Assembly (NCBI RefSeq): GCF_030009775.1
Contig: NZ_JASCTH010000027.1
Coordinates: 94,445 to 158,444, forward strand
DNA length: 64,000 nt
Direction of reading: 5' to 3'
Origin: Actinoplanes sandaracinus
Lineage (GTDB): Bacteria > Actinomycetota > Actinomycetes > Mycobacteriales > Micromonosporaceae
Under the pieces are notes generated by a model. That model had not been told where the DNA came from. It saw only the letters and a program-made list of their open reading frames with translations, and searched no databases. The translations under genes and the position numbers were made by a program. Of this stretch, positions 51,599 to 59,574 are shown one piece after another (within the stretch, counting starts at the first letter, position 1; every line of letters begins with the position of its first letter).

Positions 51599-52222
51599 AT
51601 GACTCTCGCCGACATGGCACGGCCTGCCTCCGACCCCATTTCCACCCTGCCGTCACGGCGTCGCGGCCGACGGCTCGCCGTCGGCGTCTCGATCACCCTG
51701 CTGCTCGCGGCCGGCGGCACCGCCGCGTTCACCTACTACTACGACAGTGTGCCCCTGGTCGAGAGCACCGTCTCGTACCCTGTCGTCCCGGTGACGGAGC
51801 TGCCGCCTCCGGTGGCCAACGCCTTCATCGCCGCCGTCGACCCGGATTTCCACGCGTCCGGCGACTCGCTGATCACCCGGCGGTACACGGTGATCGCGTC
51901 CGGCGGCGGGGACGAGTCCGGCTGGCGGACTCGGATCATGGCGAACAAGGCCGAGGCCAGCTACACCAAGACGGAGATCCTGGATCGCTACCTCAACAGA
52001 GCCGACTACGGCCGCGGCGCGGTGGGCCTGGTCGCCGCCGCGCGCACGTACTTCCAGAAGCCGGCCGCGCAACTGACCGTCGCCGAGGCGGCGTTGCTCG
52101 CGGCGCAGCTGCACCCTGACCGGCCCGCGCCGAAGGACGGCTGGGAGCGCGTGCTCGACACCATGGTGGAGCACGGCTGGTTGAGCACGGCCGAACGGAG
52201 CGGGCTCACCTTCCCCGGCTGA
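51599..52222 (+). CDS. Membrane protein with a glycosyltransferase-51-like domain lacking the catalytic Glu
   Basis: A 207-residue protein with one membrane helix (~28-48) and a GT51/penicillin-binding-protein transglycosylase-like region: PPVANAFIAAVDPDFHASGD, YTKTEILDRYLNRADYGRGA, TYFQKPAAQLTVAEAALLAA. In active enzymes the first motif is EDxxF with a catalytic Glu; here it is VDPDF. The transpeptidase domain is absent and GT51 domains are normally longer. It probably binds lipid II-type substrates or regulates rather than polymerises. It is divergent from the mraY copy. Confidence 0.75.
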   Translation: MTLADMARPASDPISTLPSRRRGRRLAVGVSITLLLAAGGTAAFTYYYDSVPLVESTVSYPVVPVTELPPPVANAFIAAVDPDFHASGDSLITRRYTVIASGGGDESGWRTRIMANKAEASYTKTEILDRYLNRADYGRGAVGLVAAARTYFQKPAAQLTVAEAALLAAQLHPDRPAPKDGWERVLDTMVEHGWLSTAERSGLTFPG

Positions 52223-52264
52223 AGCGCCCTCCGCGATGTCCCTTCGGGATAGCGGCGGGCCCGA

Positions 52265-52375
52265 CCCGGCGCGGGGGGGGGGGGGGGGGGGGGGGGGGCG
52301 CGGGGGGGGGGCCCGGCGCCGGCGCGGGCCCCCCCCGGGCGGGGTGTCCCCGGGTCGCGGTGGGGGGGTCCTACC
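52265..52375. repeat. Low-complexity poly-G tract, probable artefact
   Basis: A run of about 27 G (52272-52298) is followed by another G run and long C and G runs until ~52375. Such sequence is rare in real genomes and typical of sequencing or assembly error. It separates the GT51-like gene from the repeat protein. Nothing can be annotated in it. Confidence 0.6.
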
Positions 52376-52389
52376 ACCCGCGGATCTGG

Positions 52390-53967
52390 CTACGCCACCC
52401 AGGGACGGGGCTGGTTGACGATCTCGGCGCGCAGGAACACGTCGTACTTGCCCTCACCCTTACCGTCGATCCAGAACTTGTGCGTGTAGGGCTCGCTGGT
52501 GCCCGGCACGGTGCCCTGGACCGGCGGCGGGGCATAGCCGCGGGCGAACAGCGTCTCGCCGTGTTCGCCCACGTAATCGTCGGCCAGGCCCAGACCTTCG
52601 ACCAGCCCGCCCGCGATCAGCGCGCCGATCGGACCGCCGGTCAGCATGCCGGCGATGGTGGCCGCCGGGGTGAGCCCGCTCCCCGGCGCGGCAGCGCTGG
52701 CCAGGTCGTAGATCGCGGCGCCCTGCGCGGCGGCCGCGGCGGCTTTCTGCATGGCCGCGTCCACCTTCTTGCGGGCCTCAGACGGTGAGCCTTCGTCGTT
52801 CTCCATCACCGCCACGTGCAGCACGCTGGTGACCACCGGCTGGTTGTCGGCCACCACGGCGGGCGTCACCCGGACGTCGTTCTTGTCCACGTCGCTGAAC
52901 TTGAACATCGACGTGGCGGACCGGCCCAGCCCACCCCAGGAGACGATGAAGTACGGCTCGTCGCTGCCGGAGATCTCGGTGGACTCACCCCAGCACTTGA
53001 AGCCGACGAACCAGATCCGCAGATGCTGGTCGACGATGATCTCCGGCTCACCGGCCGCGGTGGTGGTGATGTGCCCGCCGGTCATCCGCCAGCGGCCCTG
53101 CCCGGCGGCGACGCTCACCGCCCCGGTCGGCAGGCCCAGCCGGCTGGTCACGCCGCCGGTCCGGTCGTACGCTTCGAGCGCCTTGCGGACCACGATGTCG
53201 CTGCGGTCCACGATCGGAGTCAGCGACTGGAGACGCCAGCCCTGGCCCCACAGCTCGTCGTAGCGCTTGCGGTACTGCTCGTACGTCGCCCCGTAGAGCT
53301 GGAACTCGCCGGTGGTGGCGGGACGCCAGACCGCGGTGTAGCGGGTGCGCCCGCCCACCACGTACGGCTGGAGCAGTTTCAAGCGCCAGCCCTGCTTCCA
53401 CAGCTCGTCGTACTTGGCACGGTACGTCTCGTACGACACGTCGTAGATCTGGATCTCACCGTCGGTCGACGGCCGCCACACCGCGGTGTAGCGGACCTGA
53501 TCGCCCGGCAGCACGAACGGCTGCAGCGCCTTGAGCCGCCAGCCCTGCTTCCACAACTCGTCGTACTTCTTGCGATAGTCGGCGTACGTCCACCCGTACA
53601 CCTGGATCTCGCCCTCGGTCGACGGCTGCCAGGCGGCGGTGTAGCGAACCTGGCCGCCCACCACGTACGGCTGGAGCAGTTTCAGGCGCCAGCCCTGCTT
53701 CCACAGCTCGTCGTACTTGGCACGGTACGTCTCGTACGACACGTCGTAGATCTGGATCTCACCGTCGGTCGACGGCCGCCACACCGCGGTGTAGCGGACC
53801 TGATCGTCCGGCAGCACGAACGGCTGCAGCGCCTTGAGCCGCCAGCCCTGCTTCCACAACTCGTCGTACTTCTTGCGATAGTCGGCGTACGTCCACCCGT
53901 ACACCTGGATCTCGCCCTCGGTCGACGGTCGCCAGACCGCCGAATACCGGATTTCGTCGTTCGCCAT
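52390..53967 (-). CDS. Protein with five BTRD1-like tandem repeats, an LGFP-like unit and a helical C-terminal region
   Basis: A 525-residue protein. Residues 7-258 hold five ~50-residue repeats with the pattern RYxAVWRPSTxGEIQVY then YADYRKKYDELWKQGWRLKx LQP; this resembles bacterial tandem repeat domain 1, also found in polyglycine hydrolases. Residues ~270-300 (GGVTSRLGLPTGAVSVAAGQ GRWRMTGGHI) look like one LGFP repeat. Then come ~100 beta-rich residues and an Ala-rich helical part with Gly-rich hydrophobic stretch (TIAGMLTGGPIGALIAGG). No signal peptide. No catalytic motif is recognised. ATG 53967 is chosen. Possible surface, toxin-carrier or signalling protein; function unknown. Confidence 0.82.
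   Translation of the reverse strand: MANDEIRYSAVWRPSTEGEIQVYGWTYADYRKKYDELWKQGWRLKALQPFVLPDDQVRYTAVWRPSTDGEIQIYDVSYETYRAKYDELWKQGWRLKLLQPYVVGGQVRYTAAWQPSTEGEIQVYGWTYADYRKKYDELWKQGWRLKALQPFVLPGDQVRYTAVWRPSTDGEIQIYDVSYETYRAKYDELWKQGWRLKLLQPYVVGGRTRYTAVWRPATTGEFQLYGATYEQYRKRYDELWGQGWRLQSLTPIVDRSDIVVRKALEAYDRTGGVTSRLGLPTGAVSVAAGQGRWRMTGGHITTTAAGEPEIIVDQHLRIWFVGFKCWGESTEISGSDEPYFIVSWGGLGRSATSMFKFSDVDKNDVRVTPAVVADNQPVVTSVLHVAVMENDEGSPSEARKKVDAAMQKAAAAAAQGAAIYDLASAAAPGSGLTPAATIAGMLTGGPIGALIAGGLVEGLGLADDYVGEHGETLFARGYAPPPVQGTVPGTSEPYTHKFWIDGKGEGKYDVFLRAEIVNQPRPWVA
53194..53949 (-). repeat. Tandem repeat array inside the BTRD1-like gene
   Basis: Five coding units of 150-153 bp. Units 1 and 3 and units 2 and 4 are nearly identical in DNA, while neighbours differ, so a two-unit block of 303 bp has been duplicated recently. 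Unit 5 is more diverged. Confidence 0.85.
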
Positions 53968-54089
53968 CTCGGTGTTCTCCCCCGAATGTGCCGGTGTCTT
54001 TGACGACCACAGGGCACCATCCGGGAGAGGTGGGCGGCCATACGCAGTTCTGCGCAAGCGGTGGCGAGCGGTGACTAGGTTGGTGGTCC

Positions 54090-54590
54090 ATGTACATCCT
54101 GCTCGTCCTGATGGCGTGGGCTTGGCCATTGATCGCGGTGGTCGCCGCCGCGTTCGTCGTCTGGTGGCTGGTCCGCGTCGGCGGCGGGCAGGATGGGCAG
54201 GGAACTTCGGGGCCGTTGAGCCGGAGGGGATGGCTGCTGAGCGCGGGGACGGCATCGGCGGACGCCGCCTTCTACGGCTACGGGTTGGCCCAGACCACGT
54301 CGTTGTCGATGACCGATGCCGTGGCCCGATGCGCGATCGTACGGCCGGACCTCCATGGCGTCGACGGTCCTGCACACGTCGGCGGATCGGAGAGCCTGTG
54401 GCCGCTTCATGACACCACCTGCGGGCCGGAGCTGGTACCCGCATTCGTCAATCCGCTGGTGGCCGGGTTGGCGGTGCTGTGCGTAGCGTTCACGGCCCTG
54501 ACGTCATGGGCGAAGATCAGTAGGGCGGCAAGGGCCTCTGCCGGCCACATTCTTGGACCTACGGCCTGGGCGAGCGGCAGCTTCGTATAG
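54090..54590 (+). CDS. Small membrane protein, unknown function
   Basis: A 166-residue protein with an N-terminal membrane helix (MYILLVLMAWAWPLIAVVAA AFVVWWLVR), a Gly-rich loop, and a second hydrophobic stretch near the C-terminus (NPLVAGLAVLCVAFTALTSW). ATG 54090 begins at the membrane segment. It is divergent from the repeat-protein gene. The family is not recognised. Confidence 0.6.
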   Translation: MYILLVLMAWAWPLIAVVAAAFVVWWLVRVGGGQDGQGTSGPLSRRGWLLSAGTASADAAFYGYGLAQTTSLSMTDAVARCAIVRPDLHGVDGPAHVGGSESLWPLHDTTCGPELVPAFVNPLVAGLAVLCVAFTALTSWAKISRAARASAGHILGPTAWASGSFV

Positions 54591-54755
54591 CTCTGATCTT
54601 TCGAGTGCGTCGCTCGCGACGATGCTGCCGTGTCGGCCAGCGGCGGCCGTTGAATGCGTGGCCCTGGCCTGGGTTCGTACCGATGTAATTTTGCCTGTCG
54701 AATTCGTGCAACAGTTCGTGCCCGTCGGGCGTGTTGGTACGACGGGAGGTGGGGA

Positions 54756-55256
54756 GTGGTCGAGGACTTCGGGTCGTTCGTCCGTGACCGGACGCCCGCG
54801 CTGCTGCGCTATGGCTTCGTCTTGTCGGGCAATCCCCATGATGCCGCTGACCTGGCGCAGGAGGCGCTGGTCCGGCTGGGCGAGCGGTGGGCGAGGGTCA
54901 GCGCGCAGGGCGATCCGGAGGGCTACGTTCGCACGACGATGGCGCGGTTGCACATCAGTTGGTGGCGTCGGCGTCGGCGGGAGCATCCGGTGCAGGTCTT
55001 GCCGGAGCAGAGTTACGTCGACGCTGGCATCGCCGAGGCCGAGGGTGATCTTGGTCTGTGGCGTGCGGTGACCGCCCTGCCGCCCCGGCAGCGGACGGTG
55101 CTCATGCTGCGCTACCACGAGCAGCTCAGCGACGAGGAGATCGCCCGATTGCTGGGGGTTTCCCGGGGGACGGTGCGCAGTCAGGCCGCTCGCGGCCTGG
55201 ACAAGCTGCGCGACGTCGCCGAGTCGCGGGTTGAAGTACGAGTCAACGGGAGGTAG
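54756..55256 (+). CDS. SigE-family RNA polymerase sigma factor (ECF-type)
   Basis: A 166-residue sigma factor. Region 2 (FVLSGNPHDAADLAQEALVR LGERWARV) and region 4 (ALPPRQRTVLMLRYHEQLSD EEIARLLGVSRGTVRSQAAR) are those of the actinomycete SigE family. GTG 54756 follows GGGAGGTGGGGA. The next gene starts 6 bp after the stop and encodes a membrane-anchored protein, so the pair is an operon in which the partner probably senses or inhibits. Confidence 0.9.
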   Translation: MVEDFGSFVRDRTPALLRYGFVLSGNPHDAADLAQEALVRLGERWARVSAQGDPEGYVRTTMARLHISWWRRRRREHPVQVLPEQSYVDAGIAEAEGDLGLWRAVTALPPRQRTVLMLRYHEQLSDEEIARLLGVSRGTVRSQAARGLDKLRDVAESRVEVRVNGR

Positions 55257-55262
55257 CGGCGC

Positions 55263-56522
55263 ATGCGTAGGAACTTGGAGGACGATCTGGCCCGTACGTT
55301 CCGGGCTGCCGGCATGGCCGCTCCGGACTCCGGGCCGGGCTTTTCGGCGGCGCTGGCCGCCCGCCGGCGCCGACGGGCCCGAACCAGGATGGCCGGAATG
55401 GCCGGCGCGTTCGCGGCGGTGGTCGCGGTTGCGGCCGGAGTGGCCGTCTTCAGCCCACCCGTCACCCGACAGCCGGACCTGGCGCAGCCACTCGATCCGG
55501 CGCCGCTGCCGACCGGATCATTGCCCACCGTCGACTTGTCCGCGACCAAGCCGTACCGCGACCTGTGGCCGGACGCGCACGTCGAGCTGCCACTACGGTT
55601 GCCGGACGGGCGGCGTTACTCGGTCAAGGCGGCATTGGGTGGCGACGCGTACCTCGTAGTGCCATGGGACGAGCGGAGGAATTTCCTGCCGGTGGTGCTC
55701 AACGCCCGGACCGGTGCCGCGCGGGAGCTGGGAACGGTTCCGACGTCCGGCTATACCGCGTACGACCAGGTCAAACTGACCGAGCACTACATCGTGTGGG
55801 TGGTGGCGGCGCAGGAAGAGGACAATGCCAAGTATCAGGAGGTGTGGAGCGCGCCCAGGGATGGCGGCGCGGCCGTGCGCCGGGCGAGGTTCGGCCCGGA
55901 CGCCATGACGGTGTCGGTCGCCGAGGTCGGCGGGGTCTTCTACGCCAGTACCGAGCCCTCTACGGGGGGCGGGGCGGTCTACCGGATCCCGGATGGCGGC
56001 GAACCGCAACAGGTGGCCGGCAGTGACGGGTACGTCCTGCGGGACGGGCCGTGGGCAGTGCGCAGGCCGGTGAGGTCGGCGCAAGTGAAGCCGTCGGATG
56101 CGGCAGCGGCTCCGGTGGAGGCTCTCCAGTTCTGGAACGTGGCCACCGGTGAGCGCCGCACACCGCGCACCCTGGACGGGGTCACCATGATCGACTGCAA
56201 TCCGCGCGTTTGCGTCGGGCGGGCCGCAGGGAGCCTGGTGAGCTATGGCATCGACGGCAGTCGACCGCTGCGGACGACCGGCGACGCAGTGGACCCAGCC
56301 GACATGGACACGTGCGACTCGTGCCCGCGAGGAATCACCGTGTTCTACGACAGCTTCGGCCGATTCATCCAGCTCCAGCTCAAGTCCGGCGTCTACCTGT
56401 GGGACCGGAAGACCAACACCGTCGGTACGCAGCAGAGCGGGTCCTCCGGGGACGGGGATGTGATCGACGTGGGTCAACCCGGCGGCAAGCAGCACCTACT
56501 CCTTCTCGGTCGGATCCGCTGA
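55263..56522 (+). CDS. Membrane-anchored extracellular beta-propeller-like protein, sigma-factor partner
   Basis: A 419-residue protein: short N-terminal cytoplasmic part (MRRNLEDDLARTFRAAGMAA), Arg-rich stop-transfer signal, one membrane helix (~45-65), then an extracellular domain of about 350 residues with repeated beta-strand motifs (LVVPWDERRNFLPVVLNART, VFYASTEPSTGGGAVYRIPD). Such proteins follow SigE-family sigma genes in actinomycetes and may act as anti-sigma or sensor. No zinc (HCC) motif of classical anti-sigma factors is visible in the N-terminus. Confidence 0.75.
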   Translation: MRRNLEDDLARTFRAAGMAAPDSGPGFSAALAARRRRRARTRMAGMAGAFAAVVAVAAGVAVFSPPVTRQPDLAQPLDPAPLPTGSLPTVDLSATKPYRDLWPDAHVELPLRLPDGRRYSVKAALGGDAYLVVPWDERRNFLPVVLNARTGAARELGTVPTSGYTAYDQVKLTEHYIVWVVAAQEEDNAKYQEVWSAPRDGGAAVRRARFGPDAMTVSVAEVGGVFYASTEPSTGGGAVYRIPDGGEPQQVAGSDGYVLRDGPWAVRRPVRSAQVKPSDAAAAPVEALQFWNVATGERRTPRTLDGVTMIDCNPRVCVGRAAGSLVSYGIDGSRPLRTTGDAVDPADMDTCDSCPRGITVFYDSFGRFIQLQLKSGVYLWDRKTNTVGTQQSGSSGDGDVIDVGQPGGKQHLLLLGRIR

Positions 56523-56711
56523 GCCCAGCACGCACAGCGTGAGTACCGGATAGATCCCGCAACGCCGCCACGGCACCCGCCTGGGATGGACTCATCGATG
56601 CACCGGGTGCTGCATCTTGTGCTGCATTCCCGCGAGTTCTGAGAAATTTAATCGTCGCATTCCTAGTATGCGGCGAGATCCAAACAGCAATTCGACTCCG
56701 GCGAGGAATGT

Positions 56712-57986
56712 ATGCCAATTCATAGACCCTCGTCTATCTCATTAGTGGTGGCGCGGCCCGTTTCCGCATCCGACGGTGACAGCCTGCGCCGCAGGTTAGC
56801 GGGGTTGGACGCGCTTCGCGGCCTTGCCGCCCTGTACGTGGTGGTGAGCCATTGTCGGTTGCTGACATTTCCTGGCTATCCGGCCAACACCGGACCTGGA
56901 TGGCACAACTGGCTGCTGCACGGCCGTCTCGCGGTGGTCCTATTCATCACCCTGTCAGGGTTCTCCCTGGCCATCGCACCGGCCCGTGACGGATGGCACC
57001 TGCGCGGCGCGCTGCGGTTCTCCCGGCGCCGCGCGTGGCGAATTCTTCCCCCATACTGGGCGGCCCTTGTCTTCAGCCTCGCGATCGCCGCGACGGTGAC
57101 ACCCTTGCCGCTCTCCGACCTGCCAACCGCCCGCTCGGTCGTCGTCTATGGCCTGCTGATGCAGGACTTCGTCGTCGCTCCGGTGCCCAACGGCGCCTTC
57201 TGGTCAATCGCGGTAGAGGCAGGACTGTACTTCGCATTCCCACTCCTGCTGCTGATGCGCCGCCGAGCGGGAGCAACGGCGACGCTCGCCGCCGTCACCG
57301 TTCCGGTGATCGCGGCCGGCCTGCTACACCCCGGCCTGTCCGCAGCGCACAAATCGACGGGTTTCACCCTGGAACTCGCGCCGCTGTTCACCCTCGGCCT
57401 GATCACCGCCGGGATCCTCACCGCCAACGACCGCATCCGCCGTTGGCCGTGGCATTGGCTCGCCGCGCTCGCCGCCACACCGGTGATAATGCTGATAAAC
57501 GTCAAAGGCTCCGTCTGGACGGTAAACCACTACTACTGGATCGACCTCGCGATCGGCCCCGCGATAGCCATGCTGCTAGCCGCCGTGGCCAGCCAGCGAT
57601 CGTCGGGGCTGATGCGGCTCCTGGACAACCGTCTCATGCGAAGCCTCGGCAAAATCTCCTTCAGCCTCTACCTGATCCACCTTCCGATCGTCTCGATAAT
57701 CAGCCGCAGGCTTGTGGCGCCACACGTCCCATCCGGCATGCCGGCCTTCTGGACCACACTGATACTCGCGGTGCCAGCGACCGTAGTGACAGCCTGGTGC
57801 TTCGCGGCCATCTTCGAAGGACCGTTCCAGCAGCACCGCACCGTGGCCTCGTTGAAGGCAGCCACGTGTATCCGCTGGGAACGGTGTCGCCGAGAGATTC
57901 ACCTCCGACACCAAGAGCTGAGCGCGCGGTACCTCATTCCGCGTGCGCCTCGAGCCAGGCGGCGTGCAGGCGGGCGGGCGGAGTGA
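56712..57986 (+). CDS. Acyltransferase-3 family membrane protein
   Basis: A 424-residue membrane protein with about ten helices. It begins with the family signature RLAGLDALRGLAALYVVVSH C (His at the active site) and contains HGRLAVVLFITLSGFSLAIA and FWSIAVEAGLYFAFPLLLLM. Such enzymes acetylate or acylate sugars or lipids across the membrane. The last ~35 residues are unusually basic (RAPRARRRAGGRAE). ATG 56712 follows GAGGAATGT. GC at third positions drops in the middle, suggesting transfer or weaker selection. Confidence 0.87.
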   Translation: MPIHRPSSISLVVARPVSASDGDSLRRRLAGLDALRGLAALYVVVSHCRLLTFPGYPANTGPGWHNWLLHGRLAVVLFITLSGFSLAIAPARDGWHLRGALRFSRRRAWRILPPYWAALVFSLAIAATVTPLPLSDLPTARSVVVYGLLMQDFVVAPVPNGAFWSIAVEAGLYFAFPLLLLMRRRAGATATLAAVTVPVIAAGLLHPGLSAAHKSTGFTLELAPLFTLGLITAGILTANDRIRRWPWHWLAALAATPVIMLINVKGSVWTVNHYYWIDLAIGPAIAMLLAAVASQRSSGLMRLLDNRLMRSLGKISFSLYLIHLPIVSIISRRLVAPHVPSGMPAFWTTLILAVPATVVTAWCFAAIFEGPFQQHRTVASLKAATCIRWERCRREIHLRHQELSARYLIPRAPRARRRAGGRAE

Positions 57987-58096
57987 TCAGCTCAGGCAAG
58001 CGGCGACGATAACCATCCCGGCGGTCGGCATCAATCGGCCTGGAAGATTCCGAATGAATCTTGCTGAGCGGCTGCTCGCCGGACCGTGACACGTGA

Positions 58097-58651
58097 CTAT
58101 CGGCCCGCCTGGACGAAGTTAGCGATTTCGTCGAGGCTGGGGCGGTATTCGTCGCTGGTGTCGACATCGATCTCGGGGACGTCGAGCTGGACGCGGTGAA
58201 AACCGTGGTGTTCTGCCGCATGCGTTTGCTCGGTGAGGATGTGCGTGTCGGCGTGTGCGCGGCGTGTGCTGTTCTCGCCCTGGCGGCGCTGCATGCGGGT
58301 CCTCGCGATTTCCGCCGGGACCTGACAGTGGACGACCCGGATGTCGGCGATTTCGTGCAGGTGTTGCAGATGCGGGCGCCAGAGCCGGTCCTGGAAGGCT
58401 GCTTCGGCCACCGTGGTGACGCCCGCGTTCAGGAGTAGCTCGAGCACCTGGAAGAACGTCGGTAACGTACGCATGGTGAGTTCGTCGCTGGGAGCGGCGA
58501 CGAAGTCGCCAATGGTGTGGACCATTCCCTCCTTGATCTCATCCCGGCAGATCGCTGGACAGCCGATCTTTCGGGCGAGTCGATGGGCCAGGGTGGTCTT
58601 GCCTGCGCCGGGCGGGCCGCTGACGACGACGAGGACGGGTTTTCTGCTCAC
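58097..58651 (-). CDS. P-loop kinase/zeta-toxin-like ATPase
   Basis: A 184-residue protein with Walker A GPPGAGKTT (residues ~12-20) and later motifs CRDEIKEGM, PTFFQVLELLLNAGVTTVAE and RVVHCQVPAEIARTRMQRRQ (lid-like Arg region). This is the layout of small P-loop kinases, including zeta-toxin-like and chloramphenicol-phosphotransferase-like proteins. Substrate unknown. GTG 58651 has no ribosome-binding site but TATAAC ends 6 nt upstream, so the message may be leaderless. Confidence 0.8.
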   Translation of the reverse strand: MSRKPVLVVVSGPPGAGKTTLAHRLARKIGCPAICRDEIKEGMVHTIGDFVAAPSDELTMRTLPTFFQVLELLLNAGVTTVAEAAFQDRLWRPHLQHLHEIADIRVVHCQVPAEIARTRMQRRQGENSTRRAHADTHILTEQTHAAEHHGFHRVQLDVPEIDVDTSDEYRPSLDEIANFVQAGR

Positions 58652-58673
58652 TACGTCGTTATAGCGGTGCTCA

Positions 58674-58975
58674 CGACATGGCGACGCGTGGCGTCGCGGG
58701 CATGCTCGACGTTGCGCTGTCGCCGTCGACGTACTCGTACAGCAGGACGGAGACGGCGGCGATACCGACCAGCGAGGTGTCGGCCTGGTCGCTGCCCAGC
58801 AGCGAGCGCACCGCGCCGACAGTGACCGCGACGACGCCCTCCAGCAGGTTGTAGCGGCCGTTGGGACCGGCATCGAAACGGGGAGTGGCGCTGAGGGTGA
58901 TCTCGGGTAGGCGATCCTGTGCCGGTTGAATTCCGTCCCTGATGAGCAGGCGATCTATGCCGTTGCTGCGCGGTT
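58674..58975 (-). pseudogene. C-terminal fragment of an unknown protein
   Basis: The minus frame reads SNGIDRLLIRDGIQPAQDRL, PEITLSATPRFDAGPNGRYN and LLEGVVAVTVGAVRSLLGSD, ending at 58674 with a coding-like third-position pattern, but it has no start codon before an upstream stop that lies inside the receiver gene's C-terminus. It is probably a truncated gene; the family is not recognised. Confidence 0.4.
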
Positions 58976-59362
58976 AGTAAGGTGTTTGACAGCGAGGTTG
59001 ACGAGTTGATGCGGGTCGTATGGCTTGCTGACGAAGTCGTCGCAGCCCTGGGCCAGTATCCTGTCGCGCTCAGCCGGGATTGCTGATGCGGTGACCGCGA
59101 TAACGATCGGTCGGTGCGGGTTGGTGCTTCTGGTGATTTCTTGTGCCAGGTCGAGGCCCGTGCCGTCGGGCAGTTCTAGGTCCAGCAGGATCAGGTCGTA
59201 CGGTTCGCTGGTCAACTCGGCGCGTGCGGAGGCCAGGTCTCTCACGGCGACGACGGTGGCAGCTGCTGCTATCGGGTTGCGGGAACGTGTGATCATCATG
59301 CGAACCATGTCGGCGTCGTGGTCCTCGACGATCAGGATCCGGTGGCGGTGTGCTACGTCCAT
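58955..59362 (-). CDS. Single-domain response regulator (receiver only)
   Basis: A 135-residue protein that is only a receiver: acidic pair EDHDAD, phosphorylated Asp in YDLILLDLELPDGTG, Thr in IAVTASA and Lys in DDFVSKPYDP. Without an output domain it probably passes phosphate to another protein, as in a phosphorelay or CheY-like control. ATG 59362 has GAGAGGGA upstream; ATG 59380 is the alternative. It lies downstream of two histidine kinases on the same strand. Confidence 0.9.
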   Translation of the reverse strand: MDVAHRHRILIVEDHDADMVRMMITRSRNPIAAAATVVAVRDLASARAELTSEPYDLILLDLELPDGTGLDLAQEITRSTNPHRPIVIAVTASAIPAERDRILAQGCDDFVSKPYDPHQLVNLAVKHLTNRAATA

Positions 59363-59574
59363 CCGCGTCGTCCCTCTCATACGCCGTGGTAATGCCTTGG
59401 CCGGGCAGTCCGGTAGCCGGCACTGGGTCGGTGTACCGGTCTCGTAGGGGCTTACCGAACTGCTGCTGTAGGCCTCAAGCCCAGACTAAGCGGTGATCAG
59501 ACTGCGACCCCGGGCATTGCGGTGGTGCGAATGGCTCTCCGAAGCTGCTGCGAATCATGTGGTTGGTGCGCGTT

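Noticed and set aside
53194..53949. CRISPR array
   Set aside because: The repeats are 150-bp coding units without spacers, inside one continuous reading frame.
56560..56700. Phage attachment site suggested by two GTGCTGCAT copies
   Set aside because: Only 9 bp, 3 bp apart, with no integrase gene or tRNA nearby.
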